A stretch of DNA of 64,000 nt. Origin: Cherax quadricarinatus (Eukaryota > Arthropoda > Malacostraca > Decapoda > Parastacidae). A program made the position numbers and the translations under genes. The notes below the pieces were generated by a model. That model saw only the letters and a program-made list of their open reading frames with translations. It ran no database searches and was not told where the DNA came from. This document shows positions 43,362 to 54,424 of this stretch, one piece after another. Numbering within the stretch: position 1 is the first letter of the stretch; every line of letters starts with the position of its first letter. Location of the stretch: the NCBI RefSeq assembly GCF_038502225.1, contig NC_091307.1, positions 25,188,868 through 25,252,867 of the forward strand. The letters are read 5' to 3'.

Positions 43362-43695
43362 GAAAAAAAAAAAACACCCATGAAGAGTTGACAGGTCAAT
43401 GTATAGACACCAGAAACCTCAGGAGCAATGACAGAACAAAATGTATCAGGTCCACTGGCAGAGGAAAACAAGCTGTGTCAAGGCAATTTGTGGAAAGGAA
43501 GGACTGAAGCAGTAGAAGCCACAACTAGGATGGTTCCCAAATAGAAAGCTGGGTGTTTAGGTGAGTAAGAGATTGCTCTGAACACATTTGTTTGAGGGCA
43601 CCAGGGTATTATTATATTAAAAAACAAGTCCCAAACCCACATGGGTCACACAGCAGTCCTGCTATCTAATGCCTCCATCTCGTGAGATGTAATTA

Positions 43696-45225
43696 CAGTG
43701 GAACCTTGGTTTTATGTCGAAATTGGTTTTCAGCGACTTTTTCGTCAAAATATTGTCCCAGTTTTTGTTCGTCACCTTGGTTTTTGTCTGCCGTACCAAA
43801 CCTGTCAGTGTGCCCGCGCCCACACAAAGCATCCCGTGCACGCATTCTGAGTCAGTCTCTCTGTTTCTAGTCGAGTGAACATTACCCTGTGCGTTCACAT
43901 GAAACATTTCGTAATAATCGATTGTTTATTGTGCTTGTTTATTGACTGTGACTGCAAAATAAGCCACCATGGGGGCAAAGAAAGTTCTGAGTGCCAGCCC
44001 TCTGATAAAGAAGGTGAGGAAAGACAATAGAATTCAAGAGAGAACTTGTAAAAAAGTATGAAAGTGGCGTACATGTGGTCCATCTCACCAGGATGTAGGG
44101 GAAGTTGCAAGCCATGTCTGCAACATGTTCAATGACAATGCCGTGTCCCATTTTAGGCAAATCTTAGAGACGCCAGAAACAGACCTCTCTGGACAGATTT
44201 TTTTGTGCAACAGGGGCACAGTGACTCAAGTTGGTCCTAGTACCAATAAAAGACAAAGAAGGGATTATTATTATTATAATCAAAAAGAAGCGCTAAGCAG
44301 TAACCCCAGGTAGGGACTTGATACCTGAAGGCCTTATTGAAGGGGATTCCCCTTCCAAACAATAAACTCTTCTCCATCTCCCCTCCTTGCTGTCTTCCAT
44401 ACGCCAACAAAAGTCTTCAATAAAGGTAAAACTGATTGAAATGTTCATTCATCCATTAAAATTAGTGCTACATATTTATTTTCATTGTTTTCTGTATTTA
44501 AAACTATATTCTCTATAAAATGTATTTTTTTTTTGTTAACATTTTTGGGTGTCTGGAATTACCTGGAGAGAGTTCCGGGGGTCAACGCCCCCGCGGTCCG
44601 GTCTGTGACCAGGCCTCATGGTGAATCAAAGCCTGATCAACCAGGCTGTTACTGCTGGATGCACGCAATCCAATGTACGAGCCACAGCCTGGCTGGTCAG
44701 GTACCGACTTTAGGTGCTTGTCCAGTGCCTGCTTGAAGACAGCCAGGGGTCTATTGGTAATCCCCCTTATGTATCCTGGGAGGCAGTTGAACAGTCTCGG
44801 GCCCCTGACACTTATTGTATTGTCTCTTAACATGCTAGTGACACCTCTGCTTTTCATTGGGAGATGTTGCATCGTCTGCCGAGTCTTTTGCTTTCGTTGT
44901 GAGTGATTTTCGTGTGCAAGTTCGGTACTAGTTCCTCTAGGATTTTCCAGGTGTATATAATCATGTATCTCTCCAGCCTGCGTTCCAGTGAGTATGGGTT
45001 CAGGAACTTCAAGCACTCCCAGTAATTGAGGTGTTTTATCTCCGTTATGTGTACCGTGAAGGCTCTCTCTACATTTTCTAGGCCAGCAATTTCACCTTCC
45101 TTGCAAGGGAATGGATTAATTGGATTTACATTATTTCTTATGGGAATATTGCTTTAGTTTTCATCGAATTTGGTTTTTGTCAGACTCTCTGGAACGAATT
45201 AAAAACGAAAACCGAGGTTCCACTG
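43696..45225 (+). mobile_element. Tigger/pogo-like element T6, with nested LINE-B
   Basis: CAGTGGAACCTTGGTTTTAT and AAAACCGAGGTTCCACTG, with TA target sites. The interior encodes the transposase N-terminus (ATG at 43970, MGAKKVLSASPLIKKVRK with a 1-base shift before KYESGVHVVHL) fused by deletion to the C-terminus (MFNDNAVSHFRQIL; GQIFLCN). A LINE-B 3' fragment lies at 44556-45107. Confidence 0.88.
44556..45107 (-). mobile_element. LINE-B 3' fragment inside T6
   Basis: It begins with the LINE-B terminus (ATTACCTGGAGAGAGTTCCG) and contains the C-terminal coding block (SVRGPRLFNCLPGYIRG; FKQALDKHLKSVPDQPG; SNSLVDQALIHHEAW). A frameshift lies near 44865. Truncated at 45107. No clear target duplication, as for other CR1-type copies. 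Confidence 0.85.
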
Positions 45226-45547
45226 TATAAGGAAGTATCTATACGGGGTGGTAGCAATGCAGCCAAAAAGTATATTAGAGGTTATTGACATAGGAATAGG
45301 ATAGTAACTTCTAGAACAGTGGATCTTAAACATTTTTGACATGTTTGCCCACTGAGCTAGCCAATAAGCATTAATTATCCCCTTCCCATTTAAATGACAA
45401 AAAAAAAGTGAAACAATAAAATCATATTTTCTCAAGAATTTTCACAAAATACAGTACAATATTTCAATTAATTTGTTACTTAAAACATTACATTACATTC
45501 ACTTACCGAACAAAAAGTTGATTAAGTCTTTTTGCCTTTGCATTTAT

Positions 45548-45701
45548 TTAACCCTTAAACTGTCCAAACAGATCTATGTTCACGTGCAAAGCGCTCCAGC
45601 CTTTATTTTCCCCATTTAAAAGCATGTAAAAAGACCTAGATCTACGTTTGGAGCCCCCTGCACATGAACATAGATCTACGTTTGGACAGTTTAAGGGTTA
45701 A
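45548..45701 (+). mobile_element. Short TTAA MITE (154 bp), near-perfect TIRs
   Basis: TTAACCCTTAAACTGTCCAA at the left and TTGGACAGTTTAAGGGTTAA at the right: a 20-base inverted repeat including the TTAA target. Sub-terminal TAGATCTACG near the right end. No coding capacity. Confidence 0.9.
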
Positions 45702-45753
45702 ACACATGACAAGCCATATGCAAGAAATAAAATGATTACCGTGATGGTTGATA

Positions 45754-46270
45754 CTACGTTTCCTTGATCAACTTTGAGAGATGAGGCTTTATCACACCTA
45801 GCACACATTGCAGGTCTGAAGTAAGATTCAGTATATTTCTTTCCTTGGTATTAATGCCAATCACTGTAAAAAAGCCATGCTCATACACATAGGTTGTAGC
45901 AATCAGGATAAGGGTTTGAGAGCTAAGCTGTCAGAAGAACTTGGTATTCACCATCAGGCTTTACACCAAGAGGCTGCCAGGTCAAAATCTTGAAAATATG
46001 GTTTCAACTTGTAATCTTACTGCAGACAGAGGAACTCTACTTTTGCCGTGACATTCTCATCCTTGATGACTCCTTCCTCCTCTAAAATAAGCTCTCACAA
46101 TCCTTGCATTCATTTCATGATGTTCCAGATCAGGGAGTAGCCACAGATGGACTCTTTCATAGACAGTAATTGTCGAATGATATCATCAGTAAATAAATAC
46201 TTCTCTTTAGTCACCTTAAGTCACATTATCAATTCTGAGACCATGGATACATCATCAGCCCCACTTCTGT
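45754..46270 (-). pseudogene. hAT-like (ZBED-type) transposase C-terminal remnant
   Basis: The minus strand reads TTYVYEHGFFTVIGINTKER then NILNLTSDLQCVLGVIKPHL before a stop at 45754. This matches the C-terminal dimerisation region of hAT transposases and ZBED5-like domesticated proteins (pattern TYxCExGFSxxxxIKTKxRNxLxxxxDLRxxL). Upstream pieces (QLLSMKESICGYSLIWNIMK; LSAVRLQVETIFSRF) are in other frames with stops. It is a decayed fragment of an element or a domesticated copy. Confidence 0.6.
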
Positions 46271-46479
46271 GTTGGTAAAGATGGAGCTAGTAAGGAAGCT
46301 GACAGCCTTGTAGCACATGGATCTCGGGGAAAAAAAAAAAAAAAACTGAGATAAGCCCACTTTAGGGTGACTGTATGGTCTGTTATTTTCAAATAAAATT
46401 TTTAGCTCTCCCTTTTTCTGGGAACATGGCAATTTCTTCTTTTAGTTTTAACACATGGTGTAAGGCTTTATCCTTTAAT

Positions 46480-47215
46480 AATCAGTGAACCTCTGTATGA
46501 AACAGGATTATGCAGTCCTGGATGCTCTAGAAGACAAGCTAAATGCTGATGTAGTGTACACTGATTTTACAAAAGCATTCAACAAATGCAACTACAGCAA
46601 GCACACCAGATATGGTGTGATAAATATAAATGTGCAATCACACCAGGTATGGTGTGATTGCACATGAAATGCATGAAAAGGGAATAACTGGAAAAGTGAG
46701 CAGATGGATATTTAACTCCTAAACTAGTAGAACCCAGAGGAGGAGTAGTAATAGTAAAGAGTGAAATCAGAAGTGCCACAATGAAAAGTTGTTTCTCAAG
46801 GCATGACACTCTTTCCACTTACTTCTCACACTATCTAACACTGACAAGGACACAAATCACAGTACCATAACAGCCCTTGCTGATGATACCTGTATCTCCA
46901 TAAGAGTGACGTCCATCAAAAACACTGTGATTCTTCAGGAAGATATAAATCAAATCTTCCAGTGGACCTCGGGCAACAACATGATATTTAAAGAGGGCAA
47001 GTTTCATTTGTTTTGTTATGGAAGAATGGAAGAAATAAAGACTGTAATGGAGCACAGGACAAACTCAAATCATTCAATAAAGCTGAAGTCCCATGTGCAA
47101 GACTTTGGAGTAATGATGGCAGTAGACCTCACATTCAAGGATTGCAAAATATTCCCATTAATACCACAAGGAAAATGATAATCCTGATAACCAGAACTCT
47201 CAAGACAAGATGGTG
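46480..47215 (+). pseudogene. Old LINE-B reverse transcriptase remnant, plus strand
   Basis: NADVVYTDFTKAFNKCN preserves palm motif A. Further on, STITALADDTCIS preserves motif C, then QEDINQIFQWTSGNNMIFKE and NSNHSIKLKSHVQDFGVMMA follow the LINE-B order. A palindromic insert (46600-46665) and frame changes separate A from C. It retains the RT core that is missing from the copies at 20-24 kb, but is much more diverged. Confidence 0.78.
46630..46665. repeat. 16-bp perfect inverted repeat with 4-base loop
   Basis: ATGTGCAATCACACCA (46630-46645), loop GGTA, and its exact complement (46650-46665). A smaller related hairpin, CACACCAGATATGGTGTG, lies just upstream at about 46603-46620, indicating partial duplication. 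Confidence 0.9.
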
Positions 47216-47220
47216 AACTG

Positions 47221-47520
47221 GTGGTCACTAATGTCCCATCATTGTCGTGGTGCAGTCACTACATGTCCCATCATTGTTGTGGTGCAGTTATTAATGTCCC
47301 ATCATTGTTGTGGTGCAGTTATTACATGTCCCATTATTGTTGTGGTGCAGTCAATACGTGTCCCATCATTGCTGTGGTGCAGTCACTACATATTCCATCA
47401 TTGTTGTGGTGCAGTCACTACATGTTCCATCATTGCTGTGGTGCAGTCACTACATGTTCCATCATTGTTGTGGTGCAGTCACTACATGTTCCATCATTGT
47501 TGTGGTGCAATCACTAGTCT
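47221..47520. repeat. 32-bp minisatellite, about 9 copies
   Basis: Unit GTCACTACATGTTCCATCAT plus TGTTGTGGTGCA, with copies differing at a few sites. The unit is not a multiple of three and has no stop in any forward frame, so it is open in all three; these are not genes. Confidence 0.93.
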
Positions 47521-48897
47521 CCCATCTATACCAGTGACTAATTACATAACCCACTAGATGACCAATAATGTAGTACAATAATAATATAACCCCTTTATGC
47601 GCTTAACCCGTATGGATCATGCAGCATTGTAGGTAGTGGTATGCAACGGTAGGAGTGTGCTAAAGGTGTGTGCAAGGGTAAGGGTGTGTGAGGATAAGAG
47701 TGCACGAGGAGTAGGGGTTAGTGGAGGTTAGTGTATGAGTATAGTTGGTGCAATTGGTAAGTTCCCATTGAAAAGTCAAATAATGTGTCTGAATCAAAAG
47801 TAGAACTCTTAGAGAGAACAGTTAATGCATGTGTATTAGGGTGTTGTAGATGTCAGGAGTGAATCCTGCACACCCACTATAGATATAACAATGTGTTAAG
47901 ATAAGAGGGAACTGACAGTTACAGTGCAGTGCAATAATTTCTTATAGAAACTTGAAAATAAAAAGCTTTGTAGTTCAAAATAATGAGAAAACAGATATTG
48001 TGAATAATGTGTAGATAACAAGTTACTGCATTTGTAAAGTTTTATGAAAAAAGGTTAGGGTAAATTTCTAGAATGCAAAGAAATGTTTGCCCAGCACAAT
48101 AACAACAGATAAAAATGCTTTAAAGTACGTACAGGATAATCATATACAAATCAATAGTTGAACTGGTGTGTAGATTTTCACAAATGAAGCTGTCTCTTAC
48201 TAGCATCAAAGTGTCTTAATTGAACAACTTCAAAATTGTGACATAATTGTTTTATACATACTGTAAACAATGGTTACTAAGAACAAGCAAGACTGATGAA
48301 TATAACAAATCTGTAAAAATTATCACCATTATTATTGCTGTATTATTTTTATCAATGGCAACGTAAACCCATAAAGGTCACATAGCTTCTGTAGAAAGGA
48401 AAGGGTATGGTAATCAGGTTTGATCTGAGGAAGAGGGTAGCATTATTTCCAGGGTTCAAGTCATTCAGCAGCATCAAGGCATTCCCTTCCCTTTGACAAG
48501 AATCATTAAAAAACACCAAATTCAAGATTATTTAAGCAAGTTATGACAGGTGCAGAGCAATTTTTTTTTTTATACATACAGAACCTAGTCCATATTTTTT
48601 GAAGTTGAAGTATGAAGTACACTAGCATCTCTGAATGACAGTCATGGCTTAAAATTCATCACTATTACAGGTAATTTAGATTTATGATGTTTAAGTACCA
48701 ATACAGTTTAACCAAACATAAAGACAAAGATGTTTAATTAAAAAATTCTGGATATATTTTCAGAAATGATGCCCTTCTAACATTTTTGGCATAGGAAATA
48801 TTTATAGAAGACCATGTAAATGCATGGATTACATATGCTGTATTTAGATTTAGACATGATTATAGCAACTTACTCCACAATTTGGTATAATTTAGGG
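47521..48897. other. Unassigned DNA with one retroposon body
   Basis: I see only the dispersed retroposon at about 48350-48500 (GGTAATCAGGTTTGATCTGA; CAGCATCAAGGCATTCCC). The rest is unique AT-rich sequence. Confidence 0.4.
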
Positions 48898-49063
48898 TTA
48901 AGAATTAATCTAAGTTTGCCCAAAATGCCTAGCCATGCTAGGTGTTCTAGTGGCCCCCTCTGTAATTATTATTTTACTACATGTAAACCACACAATAACC
49001 AAAATCTGTAAACCCTGCATTGTAATCCTTATAGAGAATGAACTTTGATTTGATTTGATGATG
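48898..49063 (+). mobile_element. LINE-D 3' end, plus strand, (TTTGA)n tail
   Basis: AAAATGCCTAGCCATGCTAG, then TTATAGAGAATGAACTTTGA and a TTTGATTTGATTTGATG tail: the reverse complement of 19935-20065. Confidence 0.8.
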
Positions 49064-49389
49064 CATGTACTGTATATGTTCTAATGTAATTCTGAGCATG
49101 GCATATATGTATTTTATGTCATTTTAGGCCTTCAAATATCTTGATATATCATGTGACATAGTCCCTCCTAGTTGAACAATCTAGGCTGCTCCACCCATAT
49201 TTCATGAAGTATAACACCCCTGAACACATCTTTTAATAAACCGTAACAGAAAATACTTGTAAATACAGATTTCCCTCCCTTAATGCAAACTTACTTCTAT
49301 GCAATGAAATAAATCAGTATCAACCATTAGAAAATTATAGCAATTACTAGTTTTTTTCTTTACAATATATAATTATATTATTTTTAAAG

Positions 49390-49525
49390 GGGTAGACCAG
49401 TAAGCCAGCGGAAGGCCTCGGTCAGATGACCAAAGCTCCAAAGGCGGGTCATCATCTGACTAAGACCCGCGTCAGGAAACACTTGTCCTGTTTCCTGACG
49501 AACCTTACCTAACCTAACCTAAATA
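49390..49525. repeat. Repeat with 11-bp hairpin and short (CCTAA)n
   Basis: GTCAGGAAACA (49471-49481) and TGTTTCCTGAC (49489-49499) form a hairpin. Next to it ACCTAACCTAACCTAA contains three units of the arthropod telomere motif. Probably part of a dispersed repeat; too short to be telomeric. Confidence 0.6.
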
Positions 49526-50099
49526 GTGTTTGTATTTTTAAGAAACTTAGAGGAACAGAAAAAATACAACTTTTTCTCAGTCCATTAGATTTTTGTTGTC
49601 TGTACTGAAACTTTCGTCAACAAAGCTTATTTACAATTCATCAGTCTAATAAAACCTTGAAACTAAAGTTAAATGATTATTATTATATTTATGGGGGAGC
49701 ACTGGTCCTGTGTCATAGAGCATCGGGAGAATGGGGGGGGAGGGGTTAATCAGTAGGAAAAACTAGTGAATGAATGAATGAATTTTTTGAACACTTGCCT
49801 GACAACATATTTGCATGAGCAAAGGTTTGCAGAACTTTCAACAATTAAAATAAACATAAGTAAATAATAGTAATGAACTCTTGTATTCTGCTTACGGGAC
49901 TGACAAAAATACTGTAAACCCAAACACTGAAGTACATACTGTACTGTATCATCATTGAACGAACAAGCCCATTTACATTAAATAATTTAACACAATATAA
50001 TTTATATTTTTGAAGCATTCTGCTTTGCTTCGCTTTGCTTTCATTCAACATACTCTATGTAAGAATGATCAATACATAAATTTTCAGTTATCATACCTA

Positions 50100-50345
50100 C
50101 CATATTAGTGAAGACATTAAAATTCAGGGTAACATTCATGAAAGGATCCTGGGAAACTGGTTTGCCAGACTTTGAATCCTAGAGGTGGGAAGTACAGTGC
50201 CTGCACTCTGAAGGAAGGGTGGGGGATATTTGCAGTTTTTAACTGTAGTATCAGTGCACCTCTGCCAAGACAGTGATGAAGTGAATGGTGAAAGTGTTTC
50301 TTCTTTTTTGGGTCATCCTCCCTCAGTGGGAGATGGCCAGTGTTG
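50100..50345 (+). mobile_element. LINE-R 3' UTR, plus strand
   Basis: GGTAACATTCATGAAAGGAT, TAGAGGTGGGAAGTACAGTG, GTGAATGGTGAAAGTGTTTC and GGGAGATGGCCAGTGTTG follow LINE-R 3' UTR order. No coding part. Confidence 0.82.
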
Positions 50346-50398
50346 AAAAAAACAATCAGTTGATATGACCATCTAAACTGCACCATTCCTTTCTCCAC

Positions 50399-50640
50399 AA
50401 AGTACAGGCACTGCACTGTACTTTCCATGTCATGAAGTCAAGCCTGGCCAACCGAGTTCCCTAAAAACCTTCAGAAATGTTACCCTGCTCACACTCCAAC
50501 AGTACGTCAAGTCCAAAAACCACTTGTCTCCAATCACACCCCCACCTAACAAGCTCACATACATCTGCTAGATTCTGAAACCCATATCCAAGACACCTTC
50601 ACCCTCCCTCCAACCCTTCTTAAGATTTCATATGAATTAA
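50399..50640 (-). mobile_element. LINE-R 3' UTR/ORF2 end, minus strand, decayed
   Basis: GTACAGGCACTGCACTGTAC, CTCACACTCCAACAGTACGT and CCCTCCCTCCAACCCTTCTT match LINE-R in the opposite sense to the neighbour at 50100. The terminal ~100 bases are missing. Confidence 0.7.
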
Positions 50641-50664
50641 TATTATATTAATTTCCAACTTTTT

Positions 50665-51560
50665 TTTTTTATTAACACACTGGCCGTTTCTCACCAAGGC
50701 AGGGTGGCCCGAAAGAGAAAAACTTTCATCATCACTGACTTGCCAGAGGCATACTTACACTACAGTTATAAAACTGCAACATTAACACCTCTCCTTCAAA
50801 GTGCCGCTACTGTACTTCCCATCTTCAGGAATCGAGTCCGGCCTGCCAGTTTCTCTGAATCCCTTCGTAATTGTTACCTTGCTTACACTCCAACAGCACG
50901 TAAAGTCCTAAAAAACCATTTATCTCCATTTGCTCCTATCTAACATGCTCATGCATGCTTACTGGAAGTCCAAGCCCCTCGCACACAAAACCTCCTTTAC
51001 CCCCTCCCTCCAACCTTTCCTAGGCCGACCCCTACCCTGCCTTCCCTCCACTACAAATTTATACTCTCTTGAAGTCATTCTGTTTCGTTCCATCCTCTCT
51101 ACATGTCCAAACCATCTTAATAACCCCTCCTCAGCCCTCTGGATAATAGTTTTGGTAATCTCACACCTCCCTCTAATCTCCAAACTATGGATTCTCTGCA
51201 TTATATTCACACCACACACTGCCCTCAGACATGACATCTCCACTGCCTCCAGCATTCTCCTTGTTGCAACATTTACAACCCATGCCTCACACCCATACAA
51301 GAGCACTGGTATAACTATACTCTCATACATTCCCCTCTTTGCTTTCATGGCTAAAGTACTTTGTCTCCACAGACTCCTCAGTGCACCACTCACTTTTTTC
51401 CCCTCGTTAATTCTACGATTCAGTGACCCATCTGCTGACACATCCACTCCCAAATATCTGAACACATTCACCTCCTCCATACTCTCTCCCTCCAATCTGA
51501 TGTCCAATCTTCTGTTACCTAATATTTTTGTCATTCTCATCACCTTACTTTTCCTATGAA
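50665..51560 (-). mobile_element. LINE-R 3' end with partial ORF2
   Basis: Poly-T/TTATTAA at the left, then the full 3' UTR (50680-50955) and the RT C-terminal region (50959-51556): RLEGESMEEVNVFRYLGVD, LLYGCEAWVVNVATRR, RWFGHVERMERNR. A 15-base in-frame deletion removes five residues after SADGS, and a TAA replaces a Gln codon at 50957-50959. 5'-truncated beside T7. Confidence 0.87.
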
Positions 51561-51891
51561 TATAATTTCCAACTACACTGGAACCTCTACTTGCGAGCGC
51601 ATCCACGTGCGAGTTTTTCCAAATACGAGCAGTCGATGGGTCGATTCTTTGTTTCCATACGTGAGCAAAATTTCCATAAGCGAGCAGACCTCAAGGCAGG
51701 TTCCTTGACGCTGGTGAGGGGCTCTTGCTCTTGATCTAGGGAATTGTATCTCATTTGTTTGTTGGACTATCTTATTGAAACTTGGGCAATGTATGATGGA
51801 AAGATGCTTCTTAACGTACACCAAAAATGAAAGAAATCTAAGTATATATAAATAATAGAGTTCACTTCTCAGCAATTAGCCACCCCTTAGC

Positions 51892-52200
51892 GGTATTTTC
51901 GTATGGTTTCTATGGTTGTATTCTCGTTTTCTTGGTCTCATTTGATAGAATGGAAGATATATTACAGAAATAGATATGATTTTGATTGATTTTACGACGA
52001 AAAGTACCTTGAAATTAACCCCAACACAGGAGAAATGTTCGATTGTTTTGGGTATGTTCAAGAGTAAACAAATGATATCACTGTTCATTCCAATATGCAG
52101 TCGTGAATGGGATGACATTATTTATACAATTACGTATTGCAATAAGGCATAACAGTAAATCTTATATTTTTTGTGTGAATAAAAATTACAAATTATTTAT
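51892..52200 (+). mobile_element. Fragment of long TTAA MITE inside T7
   Basis: GTATTTTCGTATGGTTTCTA, GGTCTCATTTGATAGAATGG, GCATAACAGTAAATCTTATA and TTTTTTGTGTGAATAAAAAT follow the central part of 56118-57188. Both termini are missing. Confidence 0.75.
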
Positions 52201-52204
52201 TTTG

Positions 52205-52395
52205 TAATAATAATAAAAATAATAATAATATGTATAATAATAATAGTACATATTATAGTACAATAAGAATAATAATATAATACAATAAGAATAATAATAT
52301 AACACAATAAGAATAATAATATACATGTAGTATGTATAATAATAATACGTATATAATAATAATGTACTACATAATAATAATTATAATAATAGACG
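52205..52395. repeat. (AAT/ATA)n microsatellite
   Basis: Interrupted AATAATA units with embedded TACAATAAG variants. Confidence 0.9.
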
Positions 52396-52439
52396 GCTTC
52401 AAAAGGCCGTCACTAGATGGCAGTGTTTACCATAACATA

Positions 52440-53165
52440 GAGGGAGCGGTTGTGGCCGCCTCCACCTGTTACATAATGAAGTATTTTATTTATTCTAGAG
52501 TATATACCAGGTTTCTGTGTTATTTATATTGTTTATTATTTCATATTAGATGAACTGTGATAGATAAATAAGCCATAGAGTTGATGATAGCGAAATATTC
52601 AAGGAGTATTTTGTCCTGTCTCCAGACAAACTCTCGTGGGCCGCCGCCGCCGCCACATATATAATGACATATTTTATTCATTCTAGAGTATATATCAGGT
52701 TTCTATGTTATTTACATTGTTTGTTATGTCATATTAGATGAACTGTGATAGATAAATAAGCTGTAGAGTTGATGATAGCAAAATATTCAAGAAATATTTT
52801 GTCCTGTCTCCAGACACTCTTCGGCCGCCGCCGCCACATATATAATGACATATTTTATTCATCTAGAGTATATATTAGGTTTCTATGTTATTTATATTGT
52901 CATATTAGATGAACTGTGATAGATAAATAAGCCGTATAGATGATATCAGCAAAATTATTCAAGAAGTATTTTGTCTGGTGTCCAGACAAACTCTTGTCCA
53001 CCACCGACACCGCCCATACCGCTACATGAATTACATATTTTATTCATTTTAGAGTATATACATGTATATCAGGTTTCTATGTTATTTATATTGTTTATTA
53101 TGTCATATTAGATGAAGTGAGATAGATAAATAAGCCTTAGAGTTGATATTAGCGAAATTATTGAA
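52440..53165. repeat. About four ~190-bp tandem repeats inside T7
   Basis: Each unit carries TATTTTATTCATTCTAGAGT, CAGGTTTCTATGTTATTTA, GATGAACTGTGATAGATAAA and ATTTTGTCCTGTCTCCAGAC, followed by a variable (GCC)n-rich joint such as GGCCGCCGCCGCC. Confidence 0.85.
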
Positions 53166-53299
53166 GCACAGAATTCCACTGGAACGGATTAATTGCATTT
53201 CAATTAATTTAAATAAGGAAAATTGACTCTGCAAACGAGCAAATCCAGTTGCGAGCAAGGTCATGGAACGGATTAAACTCGCAAGTAGAGGTTCCACTG

Positions 53300-53635
53300 T
53301 ATAAGCATTTTATGTATGTTTGTGAATAAATAAGGTTACAAAAATGTGTGTTATCAGATGAAAAGAATTATTAACATGAAAAACTTGAAGAGTACCAGTA
53401 TTCAGGACCACTCTGATCAGCTCATCTCCAAGTCTCAACCCAGCCTGGTTGGACTTGTCATTTCAGAAGAGCCTTTATCACTGGAAAAGAGATCATGAGT
53501 ACGTGTATATCAAAAGATTAGCCTAACTCCACTGGAGATAATATGTGCCTTTACCAAGTCATTTTTGGAATGCTTTCTCTTTACAAATAGACATTCAAGA
53601 TATAAGGTAACCTGACTATATAATAGCTCTGGTTT
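53300..53635. other. No feature recognised
   Basis: Unique sequence between T7 and the SINE pair; no coding or repeat signal seen. Confidence 0.4.
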
Positions 53636-53800
53636 CTAAAACTCACAGGCCAGTGCGTTAACCACTCGGCCAACTGGCTCTAATATGATTCATTGAACTA
53701 GGAATACCATAGCCACACTGGTGTGGAATTCATCTGTAAAAACCTCCATTTGTGGTTACAGTGGGCCCCATGCTACCCTCCCTATGGTGTATAGAAATAT
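53636..53800 (-). mobile_element. tRNA-derived SINE, minus orientation, 3'-truncated
   Basis: The complement at 53662-53672 is TGGCCGAGTGG, a perfect polymerase III A box, followed by TTAACGCACTGGCCTGTGAG. A leader CTAGTTCAATGAATCATATT precedes the head. No B box is found, so it is truncated soon after the A box. Confidence 0.65.
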
Positions 53801-53965
53801 TCCTAGTTGGATGAATCTTATTAGAGCCAGCTGGTTCAGTGGTTAAATAGCTGGCCTACGAGTTTTAAGCCTTGCTTGCCATGGTTCAATCCCCACCCAT
53901 TCCGTGATTTGTTTGCAACTGTTACCAAGATTTTACGAGTTAATTTTACCCTGTATGTAATTCCT
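53801..53965 (+). mobile_element. tRNA-derived SINE, plus orientation
   Basis: A box TGGTTCAGTGG (53832-53842) and B box GGTTCAATCCC (53883-53893), about 40 bases apart as in a tRNA. The leader CCTAGTTGGATGAATCTTAT matches the neighbouring inverted copy. The anticodon arm is degenerate, so this is not a working tRNA gene. Confidence 0.72.
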
Positions 53966-54119
53966 TAATATCAAATAAAGCACAGTATTTACATCTGTAA
54001 AACTAATTCTACGACATTTATAAACACATCATCTTGAAGACAAGCAAACAGAAAATTAATCTCTTAAAACTCTCGCTTACATTGAAACAGAATGTTGTAC
54101 TGGTAGTGGGGAGGAAGGT

Positions 54120-54240
54120 CACCTGAGCTGTGGCATCAATTCACTTTATGGGAAAAAGCTTCTAGAGAATGTGTTATGGTGACTGTTTCCTTCTTTGGGT
54201 CACCCTGCCCTGATGGAATACAGCCATATTAATGTACAGT
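54120..54240 (+). mobile_element. LINE-R 3' UTR remnant
   Basis: GTCACCTGAGCTGTGGCATC, then TTGGGTCACCCTGCCCTGAT, then ACAGCCATATTAATG resemble the LINE-R terminus. Confidence 0.6.
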
Positions 54241-54424
54241 GCAAAGCTGTATCATGGAAAACCATCAACAAAATCACCTAATTTATCATCCTAGTCTTCC
54301 TTGGCTATATAATAACTAGTTCAGGTGAAAGATAATTAACACACTCATGTGTTTCCACATATTTTACTGCACAATCTCAACTTTCCATTTTAGACAAAAA
54401 GAAATATTTAAATACTTCTGGCCT

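Larger units (their letters stand above)
51576..53299 (+). mobile_element. Tigger/pogo-like element T7 with internal tandem repeats
   Basis: CACTGGAACCTCTACTTGCG at the left, CGCAAGTAGAGGTTCCACTG at the right, TA on both sides (51574-51575, 53300-53301). The interior contains a TTAA-MITE fragment (51892-52200), an (AAT)n tract (52205-52395) and four ~190-base repeats (52440-53165). No transposase. The same 190-base sequence occurs singly in T1 and T2. Confidence 0.87.

Noticed and set aside
49500..49525. Telomeric repeat (CCTAA)n
   Set aside because: Only about three units inside a dispersed repeat; far too short to indicate a telomere or fusion site.
53832..53893. Possible tRNA gene
   Set aside because: A and B boxes are present but the anticodon and acceptor arms do not pair; better explained as a SINE head.
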